Virus record (IMG/VR): IMGVR_UViG_3300042453_000719
Span: 1-27,885 of that record
Strand: one strand, 5' to 3'
Source: a virus
DNA length: 27,885 bases
The notes under the pieces are model-generated. The model was given only the letters and a program-made list of their open reading frames with translations. It had not been told where the DNA came from and ran no database searches. Shown here piece by piece: positions 23,134-27,885 of the stretch (within the stretch, counting starts at the first letter, position 1; each line of letters begins with the position of its first letter). The translations under genes and the position numbers were made by a program.

Positions 23134-23759
23134 TTTTTTCGCCCGGTGTCCAGGTGAGTATTCAAGTGGGTTAGTGCCTGTGTCAATTTTCGTTGTGCCT
23201 CCACGTTGTACTCCCACAAGATCTGAAAGTCTTGTGGAGACATAGTGAGCAAGGGCATCAGTGGATCTATATCCAAGCGTGTAAAAAAATCATGCGATGC
23301 CTCCTTACACATCGCCTCAAATAAAGTTAGCTTCTGCTGATGGATATCCGGATCAATCTGCCCCGGATCCTCATCCTCCCTCACCACCCATGTGGCTGCA
23401 AGGTTGAGCAGCAGATCTCTATGGATCACAGTGTCCTGCCTCTCTCTGATCACATGGATGTATGTGGCCACCACTGCTGCATTCTTTGGATTGGACAGCC
23501 CGGCACTTAAGGCCCTTTCCATGCCACTCAATATCCTGTCCATCTCTGATCCACTTAGCCCTGAGCTTATGCGCTCCATCAATGACATGGACATGCTGAA
23601 TCTCTCAAGTGGCAGATTCAATTCTTTCGGGAATCGGTAGTAAGTATGGCCCTCATGCTTGAACAGCTCCACCATTGGCCGCAGTGGCTTGGGCTCTTTG
23701 CGTTTAATTAACCAACCAATTAATTGCAGTCGCTTTACGAAGCTTGTTAATGATCTCAT
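23130..23759 (-). CDS. Tail assembly chaperone (G part)
   Basis: About 209 residues from ATG 23759 (MRSLTSFVKRLQLIGWLIKR), which overlaps the upstream gene by 56 bases; ATG 23675 (MVELFKHEGHTYYRFPKELN) is a good alternative start without that overlap. The product is helical, with PLERFSMSMSLMERISSGLS, a helix near VVATYIHVIRERQDTV, and a C-terminus ending in HLDTGRKK just at the slippery site. Position directly before the tape measure, a following short -1 frame, and the heptamer in correct register all point to the chaperone that keeps the tape measure soluble during tail assembly. These proteins share little sequence, so architecture carries the call. Confidence 0.8.
   Translation of the reverse strand: MRSLTSFVKRLQLIGWLIKRKEPKPLRPMVELFKHEGHTYYRFPKELNLPLERFSMSMSLMERISSGLSGSEMDRILSGMERALSAGLSNPKNAAVVATYIHVIRERQDTVIHRDLLLNLAATWVVREDEDPGQIDPDIHQQKLTLFEAMCKEASHDFFTRLDIDPLMPLLTMSPQDFQILWEYNVEAQRKLTQALTHLNTHLDTGRKK
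23133..23139 (-). other. Programmed -1 frameshift site A_AAA_AAG
   Basis: In the reading frame of the G gene the codons are CGA AAA AAG TAG, so the heptamer A_AAA_AAG is in correct register and directly followed by the stop. Slipping back one base lets reading pass into the T frame. The heptamer is the one used in E. coli dnaX. A short hairpin just downstream (arms of four bases) is possible but weak. Confidence 0.85.
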
Positions 23760-23985
23760 CAAGATTGTCTTTTACTTTTAGTTCGGTATTATTCATGAGC
23801 ACAATGGTGCTGTGCTCTTCATCATCGGGCTGATAGGCATGACTTATGTCATCTGTGTTAAGGAGGAAGTCAATCTCTTGCGGATTCCGGTTCAGCACCT
23901 CATTGATCTCATCATCGAATCTCAATGCCTTCACCAGTATGAATCCATGTAACATGTCACCAGAGATCAATCGGGCATTGCTCAT
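23704..23985 (-). CDS. Hypothetical protein before the tail chaperone genes, 93 aa
   Basis: The product begins MSNARLISGDMLHGFILVKA and contains RFDDEINEVLNRNPQEIDFL and an acidic middle, DDISHAYQPDDEEHSTIVL. It is predicted mixed helix and strand, with no cysteine or membrane segment. It overlaps the zinc-ribbon gene upstream by 29 bases and the chaperone gene downstream by up to 56 bases, depending on that start. Position between terminase and tail chaperone genes would fit a head-tail or tail accessory protein, but no family is recognised. Confidence 0.6.
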   Translation of the reverse strand: MSNARLISGDMLHGFILVKALRFDDEINEVLNRNPQEIDFLLNTDDISHAYQPDDEEHSTIVLMNNTELKVKDNLDEIINKLRKATAINWLVN

Positions 23986-24166
23986 CCTTCACTCTTGTTT
24001 TGGCAGGCAGGAAGCACCCACACTCCTTACAGGTGTTGGTGAGCTTGATCTTGTTCGGGCACAGGTTGCACATCGGCATCCTGGTCTCCATCAGGTCTCT
24101 GCTCTCCTTGTTATCCAAGGCCCACAGCCACCATCCTTTGTAAATTGATATTAATTTCTTTAGCAT
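23957..24166 (-). CDS. Small zinc-ribbon protein, 69 aa
   Basis: I use ATG 24166 (MLKKLISIYKGWWLWALDNK) rather than the TTG two codons earlier. The second half has MCNLCPNKIKLTNTCKECGC, with C-x2-C at one end and C-x2-C (plus C) at the other, a four-cysteine zinc ribbon, then FLPAKTRVKDEQCPIDLW. Small ribbon proteins of this layout, ending in xxCPxxxW, are common in Bacteroidota phage structural operons. The Trp-rich N-terminus looks amphipathic. It overlaps its neighbours by 7 bases upstream and 29 downstream. A scaffold or nucleic-acid contact role is possible; no function is proven. Confidence 0.7.
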   Translation of the reverse strand: MLKKLISIYKGWWLWALDNKESRDLMETRMPMCNLCPNKIKLTNTCKECGCFLPAKTRVKDEQCPIDLW

Positions 24167-24504
24167 ACACAATCAATTAAGTTTATCACTCCAGTATCAC
24201 CTGGATCAATATTGCTGTTCACCACGCTAAAGCTTATGCAGGTGTATTCCTGCTCACAGATGGTGAAGCTGTCACATGACATCAAGCTGATGGTGTACCC
24301 TTGCAGTGGATCAATCTTTATTTCACTAATGGTGATCATACCATCAACATCTGACTCTGCATAAAAGGATTGGATGCGACCTGTGGCATTGTGCTTAATG
24401 TTTACATTGTAACCTGTCTCTGGTGTCACCACACCAAAGGTGATGCCACTGGCACACTGATCAACAATGATCCCAGAATCAAAGCATGGACTGCATACGC
24501 TCAT
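24160..24504 (-). CDS. Cysteine-rich beta protein after the large terminase, 114 aa
   Basis: The product begins MSVCSPCFDSGIIVDQCASG and ends in VINLIDCVC, with about ten cysteines. The middle is strand-rich (NVNIKHNATGRIQSFYAESD), like an immunoglobulin- or transthyretin-type sandwich. Its start overlaps the terminase stop as ATGA. High cysteine content in a small beta protein suggests a disulphide-bonded virion part such as a tail or head decoration. No family recognised. Confidence 0.6.
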   Translation of the reverse strand: MSVCSPCFDSGIIVDQCASGITFGVVTPETGYNVNIKHNATGRIQSFYAESDVDGMITISEIKIDPLQGYTISLMSCDSFTICEQEYTCISFSVVNSNIDPGDTGVINLIDCVC

Positions 24505-25778
24505 AAGTATCGTTTAAGTATTGCGTTTACAAAGTAACGAAAACAATCTAAAAAGTCAGCACGTTCAGTTAAGTTTTTACGATTGCTTTTGATGATGCTG
24601 CCATTGGCATCACACTGCACCTGCTTGGCATCGAACACAAAGCCCTTGCACCGCTTGCTGTTTACCTTGATGTCCAACCGCCTCAATGCAGCGTTGCAAT
24701 CAATACGGCTGTTGTAGTGAGTGGGATTGGCAGGTATCAAGAATTGGCTGTCTGATAATTGCAGCCTCCGCTTGATCATGGTGTAGGCACTGCTGTTGTC
24801 ACGCTGCTGCACTGTGCCACCTTTGCCCATTGCATCCCCTGTAATCCTGATCAGGCCCATAGGGATGCCAAGTGCAAGCACTGCATCACAGAACGCCTCA
24901 ATGCTTCCTTTCTCAATCTTGATCTCATCCACCACCACCGCACCCCTGCCATGGTGCTGAATCACCAGGGCACACAATGGGTTAATGTTGAAGTCAACAG
25001 ATACGTACACAGGCAGGTTGCTGTTGAGCTGCACACTATCATCAATGTGCTGCTCATCCTTCCACTCATACAGGAATGGATTGGCCACATCATCCATAAC
25101 ATCCCAATCACCCTCCACGAACCTGGCATACTGCACCGGAGGCAGTTCCTTTAGGCTCTCAAGGTATTCAGCAGGGATGTGTGGATTGTCAGTGATCTTG
25201 GATGGGATGAATGTCCACTTGGATGGCAGTGTGCCCTCCTTGTATCTTTCGTAAATGATTGACTTCACCCAATTGTTGGCAGGGTTGCAGGTGGCCAGGC
25301 ACACAATGGGTGGCCTGCCCTCGGCCTTATTCCAGGATCCAATTCTTTCCTGGACCTTGTAAAAGGTTTGCTCCTGCAGCTCATTAACCTCATCGAGTCC
25401 GGCACCGTTTACCTCAAGCCCTTTGAACCTGTTTAGGTCCTTATCCTCATCGTAACTCTCGGCCATAAACATCAGCTCACTGCCATTGATAAACTGCACC
25501 ACCTGTGTGTCTCTGTTCCATGACAACACATAATCAGATATGCCATCGGATAGGATTGAAGCAAAGGATGGGAATGTAGTGCGTTTAAGATCGGGCAAGC
25601 TCTTTCGAATGATCACCCATCTTGATCTGGGATATTCTAAGCATAAGGATGTCAAGGTTAGCAGCAACCAATATGTTTTGCCACCTCGGATTGCCCCTCC
25701 AAATACTATCACTCTGAATTGTCCTGATGTGGCTGCATCAAATGCAGTGGACTGCCTTGCCGTTAATTCGTACTGCAT
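24501..25778 (-). CDS. terL: Terminase large subunit
   Basis: This 425-residue protein has both halves of the packaging motor. The ATPase part has Walker A GGAIRGGKT (27-35, Lys34), Walker B NGAGLDEVNE with Asp129-Glu130, and the coupling motif CLATCNP (about 160-165). The nuclease part has the three expected acids: Asp262 in VYVSVDFNINP, Asp315 in RITGDAMGK, and Asp411 (with Asp408) in ERADFLDCFRYF. It cuts the concatemer and drives DNA into the head through the portal. The start shares its A with the stop of the small membrane gene upstream (TAATG). Length is normal for the family. The packaging mode (cos or headful) cannot be told from this. Confidence 0.97.
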   Translation of the reverse strand: MQYELTARQSTAFDAATSGQFRVIVFGGAIRGGKTYWLLLTLTSLCLEYPRSRWVIIRKSLPDLKRTTFPSFASILSDGISDYVLSWNRDTQVVQFINGSELMFMAESYDEDKDLNRFKGLEVNGAGLDEVNELQEQTFYKVQERIGSWNKAEGRPPIVCLATCNPANNWVKSIIYERYKEGTLPSKWTFIPSKITDNPHIPAEYLESLKELPPVQYARFVEGDWDVMDDVANPFLYEWKDEQHIDDSVQLNSNLPVYVSVDFNINPLCALVIQHHGRGAVVVDEIKIEKGSIEAFCDAVLALGIPMGLIRITGDAMGKGGTVQQRDNSSAYTMIKRRLQLSDSQFLIPANPTHYNSRIDCNAALRRLDIKVNSKRCKGFVFDAKQVQCDANGSIIKSNRKNLTERADFLDCFRYFVNAILKRYL

Positions 25779-25903
25779 TAATCCTCCTCATCATCATAAT
25801 CAGGCATGCAGTCAATCATGTACTTGAAGATCAGATACACTAATAAACCAATCCCCAACAGGATGGAGGCAAACAGTACACTAATGGCAAACAGCTTAAG
25901 CAT
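25778..25903 (-). CDS. Small membrane protein between terminase genes, 41 aa
   Basis: ATG 25903 overlaps the upstream stop by 8 bases and the frame ends at TAA sharing its A with the terminase start. The product MLKLFAISVLFASILLGIGL continues with VYLIFKYMI and ends in an acidic tail, PDYDDEED. One membrane helix spans about residues 4-27, with a short acidic cytoplasmic or periplasmic tail. The tight coupling on both sides is strong evidence for translation. A single-helix protein inside a packaging cassette is unusual; it could be an antiholin, an exclusion factor or an unrelated small membrane protein. Function unknown. Confidence 0.7.
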   Translation of the reverse strand: MLKLFAISVLFASILLGIGLLVYLIFKYMIDCMPDYDDEED

Positions 25904-26207
25904 CTGGCTCCTTTGTTTTGATGATCACCAATGGCTCAGTGGTCTTAAGGTTCTGGTCCACTGTCTGCTTCGGCTTGCCGTAGCCTCTGTCAAGCAGGAG
26001 CTCCGCTGCCCTGGTGTCACCCTTCTTGGCCTTGGCATGCAGTGCCAACAGTATCTCTTCAGCAGCAGTTAGCCCATCCTTATTCTCCTTGCCAAGCACA
26101 TTGGCAAGTAAGATGTGCAAGTCTGGCAGCTTTGGTGGCCGCCCATTAGGATTGCCGCTTTGGCCTTTCTTGAACTTATGTGGTATAATATTCTCTGGCT
26201 TTGGCAT
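25896..26207 (-). CDS. Small terminase candidate (DUF5681-like)
   Basis: The 103-residue product starts MPKPENIIPHKFKKGQSGNP, followed by NGRPPKLPDL, the KKGQSGNPNGRPP signature of DUF5681-type proteins that often sit next to large terminase genes. The rest is helical (LTAAEEILLALHAKAKKGDT, AAELLLDRGYGKPKQ), as expected for a DNA-binding subunit that recognises the packaging site. It lies two genes upstream of terL in the same operon. The role in packaging is inference from family and place. Confidence 0.75.
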   Translation of the reverse strand: MPKPENIIPHKFKKGQSGNPNGRPPKLPDLHILLANVLGKENKDGLTAAEEILLALHAKAKKGDTRAAELLLDRGYGKPKQTVDQNLKTTEPLVIIKTKEPDA

Positions 26208-26224
26208 CGCTGTTTTGTCGCTGT

Positions 26225-26365
26225 TTATTTTGCCCTTGATTTACGGTACTTATCGGCCTCTGCATATGCAATGGCAATGGCCTGTTCCTGTGAATATCCC
26301 TCATTAATGAGTTTGCGAATATTCATTTGAATGATCTGCTGTGAGTCTCCTTGGAATAATGGCAT
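26225..26365 (-). CDS. Small conserved-type phage protein, 46 aa
   Basis: ATG 26365 follows the upstream stop (TGA) by one base. The product is MPLFQGDSQQIIQMNIRKLI, then NEGYSQEQAIAIAYAEADKY and RKSRAK. The pattern of a short helix, EGYSQEQAIAIAYAEA and a basic tail recurs in small phage proteins near packaging genes; I know it only as an unassigned family. It ends 17 bases before the small-terminase candidate. It is too short to be found by length alone, but spacing and motif support it. Confidence 0.65.
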   Translation of the reverse strand: MPLFQGDSQQIIQMNIRKLINEGYSQEQAIAIAYAEADKYRKSRAK

Positions 26366-26366
26366 A

Positions 26367-26744
26367 TCACAAATTTAAAGATATTTTTTCAATTATCGCA
26401 GCCTCCTGCACTGAGTTCACCTCAAAGCCTTTCTTGATCAGCTCTTCATATTGGCTCGAATAGATGGCAAGGTTTTTAAACTTATGGTCAATGTGCACCT
26501 TTGCAGTGAACACATCATTGTCCTGTGAATCCTCTTGTTGAAGCAACAGCCCGAATCGGTACATATCATCATCAGGGTCAATCATCACTTTGTTTGTGGT
26601 GGTGAAGGTATCAAGCTGATGAGCATCAAAGGCAATGGCAATTTCGTATTCAAGGCCCGGATGGGTGAGGTAGCCAAAATAAAAGTTCTGACCATGTATC
26701 TCTGCCAGGACCATCACCCCGGCTCTTAGTCTTTTAGTCATCAT
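26367..26744 (-). CDS. Hypothetical protein, 125 aa
   Basis: I start at ATG 26744 (MMTKRLRAGVMVLAEIHGQN), preceded by a GAGGG-like ribosome site; ATG 26753 and ATG 26741 are alternatives. All overlap the upstream stop, as is usual here. The product has an N-terminal strand region (FYFGYLTHPGLEYEIAIAFD), an acidic loop with DPDDDMYRFG, and a C-terminal helical part (SSQYEELIKKGFEVNSVQEA). No cysteine, no membrane segment, no known motif. Part of the small-gene operon leading to the terminase genes. Confidence 0.6.
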   Translation of the reverse strand: MMTKRLRAGVMVLAEIHGQNFYFGYLTHPGLEYEIAIAFDAHQLDTFTTTNKVMIDPDDDMYRFGLLLQQEDSQDNDVFTAKVHIDHKFKNLAIYSSQYEELIKKGFEVNSVQEAAIIEKISLNL

Positions 26745-26967
26745 AGCCCTCATAAGTTTGAATGTAATACTCCATTGCCTGATCAGTGTGGTCTTTTACC
26801 GGCCTGTTTAATGATTCGTAAACCATGCCATCTGAGAAAGCAGTGGTGATCATCTGTTGCTCCATCTTTTGGATTTCGAGCATCAGATCAATGTTGAATT
26901 GTCGGCCCAACAATATCTGAGAATAGATAAAGTCACTGACCCTTTGGTGTGTTGTGTTAGCAGCCAT
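26734..26967 (-). CDS. Small helical hypothetical protein, 77 aa
   Basis: The product begins MAANTTHQRVSDFIYSQILL and is predicted helical throughout, with EIQKMEQQMITTAFSDGM in the middle and an acidic, Tyr-rich end. It overlaps the previous gene by 11 bases and the next by about 11. No motif recognised. The operon context and overlaps support translation. Confidence 0.6.
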   Translation of the reverse strand: MAANTTHQRVSDFIYSQILLGRQFNIDLMLEIQKMEQQMITTAFSDGMVYESLNRPVKDHTDQAMEYYIQTYEGYDD

Positions 26968-27172
26968 AGTGTTCTTGTATGTGTGTTTTGTTTTGGAATG
27001 CTATTGATGCAAGATAGTCACTGACCATCTTATAGATTAAGTCCTTGTGGGATATGGGCACCCGCAAAGTGATATTGACAGTGGGCTCACCATACTTGGA
27101 CTTCCTCCCTGCCCCTATCCTGGCACCGCCTCTTGTAGATTTAACCTGTTCCATTTTGGCAAAATTAATCAT
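26957..27172 (-). CDS. Small basic DNA-binding-type protein, 71 aa
   Basis: ATG 27172 shares its A with the stop of the upstream gene (TAATG). After MINFAKMEQVKST comes RGGARIGAGRKSKYGEPTVN, an R-G-G-A-R-x-G-A-G-R-K motif common at the start of small phage and mobile-element proteins, often ahead of a ribbon-helix-helix fold. The next part (ITLRVPISHKDLIYKMVSDY) matches that fold: one strand then two helices. It could be a regulator of the late operon, or a packaging-related DNA binder. Function inferred from pattern only. Confidence 0.65.
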   Translation of the reverse strand: MINFAKMEQVKSTRGGARIGAGRKSKYGEPTVNITLRVPISHKDLIYKMVSDYLASIAFQNKTHIQEHYGC

Positions 27173-27408
27173 TATTTGATTGTGTTATGCAATTTGATGT
27201 TATTTTTTTTGAGCACCCTGATCCAATCCAGGCACCTGATAAGGTAGGTGTGCTCTACTGATGATCCTGACCTGGCATGATTGAGCTGCTCTTTGTAGCT
27301 GTCATGTGTCCTGGTGGTGCTGTGGTAGGTAGTGCAGCCATCTATGATCTTGGACTCATCAGGTGCCAGATCATTCATGGCCTTCCTTATTTTTTGCTCG
27401 GTTGTCAT
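27172..27408 (-). CDS. Small hypothetical protein, 78 aa
   Basis: I start at ATG 27408 (MTTEQKIRKAMNDLAPDESK), which has a GGAAGG ribosome site 5-6 bases upstream and starts just after the stop of the upstream membrane-protein gene; the frame stays open to 27429. The product has two helical parts joined by a polar loop with GCTTYHSTTRTHD, and the second contains HTYLIRCLDWIRVLKKNNIK. No known motif. It is coupled to the next gene by TAATG. Confidence 0.6.
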   Translation of the reverse strand: MTTEQKIRKAMNDLAPDESKIIDGCTTYHSTTRTHDSYKEQLNHARSGSSVEHTYLIRCLDWIRVLKKNNIKLHNTIK

Positions 27409-27409
27409 G

Positions 27410-27514
27410 TTACCTTCCATCATTATCATTATGATGTTTGTCTATTATGTAGGCCCATGCAAGGGCTGTGACTATTGTTATTACTGCAATCATGGTGAAT
27501 GTTGGTGGTGTCAT
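27410..27514 (-). CDS. Possible small membrane protein, 34 aa
   Basis: ATG 27514 encodes MTPPTFTMIAVITIVTALAW, then AYIIDKHHNDNDGR: one membrane helix (about 7-24) and a short polar, His-rich tail. The stop lies one base before the start of the next gene, and the AGG before that stop provides part of its ribosome site, a tight arrangement. It competes with a longer frame (27429-27656) in another register, which looks less protein-like. Likely the first gene of the leftward late operon in this window. Confidence 0.5.
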   Translation of the reverse strand: MTPPTFTMIAVITIVTALAWAYIIDKHHNDNDGR

Positions 27515-27660
27515 TGGGGTGAAATTGAGTTTTAAATTTGTTGCAGGCTTGTTGCAGCTTGCAACAAAAAAAGTAATCAAAAATCGGCTGCATCCTTAGA
27601 TGATCAATCGTTTTAGCGATTTGTTGCAACTTGGTCGAAAAAAGTGCCTCAAACATATAA

Positions 27661-27700
27661 TGTGTGTGTGTGTGTGTGTGTGCATGTGTGTGTGTGTGTA
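27661..27700. repeat. Alternating TG tract, 40 bases
   Basis: (TG)11, then CA, then (TG)7, then TA: 40 bases of unbroken pyrimidine-purine alternation. Such tracts can take the Z-DNA form and change length by slippage. Confidence 0.95.
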
Positions 27701-27743
27701 TTACTGTTAATTAATAAAAATAGGGTGTAAGTTGCAACAAATG

Positions 27744-27773
27744 GCTGTAAGGCTTGATGCTGTAAGGCTTGAG
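27744..27773. repeat. 15-base tandem repeat, two copies
   Basis: GCTGTAAGGCTTGAT is followed directly by GCTGTAAGGCTTGAG, differing at the last base only. It lies between two GTTGCAAC sites. Confidence 0.9.
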
Positions 27774-27885
27774 ATGTTGCAACTTAGTTTTTTAAAGCTG
27801 CAACAGTTGCAACAAATTAAACCGGTGTCTTATTGATCAGATACATTGTCACTATTGAGTTTCCACGTCTTTTTCTGTCTTTTTC

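Larger units (their letters stand above)
27539..27813. repeat. Cluster of GTTGCAAC-type palindromic words
   Basis: GTTGCAAC occurs at 27623-27630, 27731-27738, 27776-27783 and 27806-27813. Half-site forms occur at 27539-27546 and 27799-27804. An interrupted inverted repeat with 8-base arms, TTGTTGCA-GCT-TGCAACAA, lies at 27549-27567. GTTGCAAC is its own complement, as expected of a site for a dimeric DNA-binding protein. Confidence 0.75.
27515..27885. other. Repeat-rich non-coding region at the right end
   Basis: No convincing gene on either strand over about 370 bases. It holds six copies of a GTTGCAAC-type word, a 40-base TG tract, a 15-base tandem repeat and an AT-rich stretch (27700-27722). 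The last bases are pyrimidine-rich (TTTTTCTGTCTTTTTC). No perfect -7 box was found here, so where the leftward operon starts is unclear. It may be the control region between late and early genes, or near an origin. Confidence 0.6.

Noticed and set aside
26370-26377. TAAATTTG four bases before the ATG at 26365, like the leaderless promoters
   Set aside because: It encodes the last residues (LNL) of the upstream gene, has no TTG at the right distance, and the TGA/ATG spacing already explains translation by coupling.
27429-27656. A 75-codon minus-strand frame in the repeat region
   Set aside because: It is built largely from the GTTGCAAC repeats and low-complexity His/Asn/Ser codons, lacks a start signal, and overlaps a better small membrane-protein frame at 27410-27514.
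27741-27836. A plus-strand frame of 31 codons starting MAVRLDAVRLEML
   Set aside because: It is made by the tandem repeat and the GTTGCAAC words; no promoter or ribosome site; too short to support.

Overview
This window is most simply read as the late (virion and lysis) half of a tailed, long-tailed (siphovirus-like) phage or prophage of a Bacteroidota host. The host call rests mainly on promoters. The minus strand carries the Bacteroidota -7 box TAnnTTTG as the exact 9-mer TATCTTTGT at eight gene boundaries, several with a TTG box 18-22 bases upstream, and classical Shine-Dalgarno sites are mostly absent. No integrase, repressor, replication gene, tRNA or CRISPR array was seen, so lifestyle is undecided. 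Nearly every gene is on the minus strand, so transcription runs from high to low coordinates, with many 1-20 base stop/start overlaps (ATGA and TAATG).

Layout in transcription order. 27885-27515 is non-coding and holds a cluster of GTTGCAAC-type repeats, a 40-base alternating TG tract and a 15-base tandem repeat. 27514-26225 holds small genes. 26207-24501 is the packaging module: a DUF5681-like small-terminase candidate, a 41-residue membrane protein and the large terminase. 24504-23704 holds three small genes, one a zinc ribbon. 23759-22984 is a tail assembly chaperone pair joined by a predicted -1 frameshift at A_AAA_AAG. 23003-19950 is the tape measure, followed by two large tail proteins and a small tail-tube candidate with its own promoter. 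15681-14151 holds a glycosyltransferase and a SAM methyltransferase. 14075-7101 is the head module: portal, MuF-like protein, scaffold, major capsid candidate, a cysteine-rich structural protein and a neck/tail-completion candidate. 6547-3139 holds the large fibre and two accessory structural genes. 3136-582 is the lysis region: a T4-type lysozyme, a holin candidate and an anchored coiled-coil protein, interrupted by a PAS-HisKA protein with no ATPase domain. Two further small genes reach the left edge, the last one cut.

How the parts work together. The terminase packages DNA through the portal into a scaffold-built head. The chaperone pair and tape measure assemble a tail whose 1017-residue ruler suggests a length near 150 nm (inference from about 0.15 nm per residue). 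Lysozyme, holin and the anchored protein release virions. The gene order is unusual: terminase, tape measure and tail come before portal and capsid, and the only rightward gene, with its own promoter and terminator, splits the head module.

The most interesting items are the kinase-less PAS-HisKA protein in the lysis cassette, the promoter-hairpin-promoter-hairpin-promoter array ahead of the capsid gene, a set of predicted leaderless genes with identical TATCTTTG-N4-ATG geometry, the tail chaperone frameshift, and the sugar-transferase/methyltransferase pair inside the structural operon. All function calls come from reading the sequence by eye; no database search was possible.
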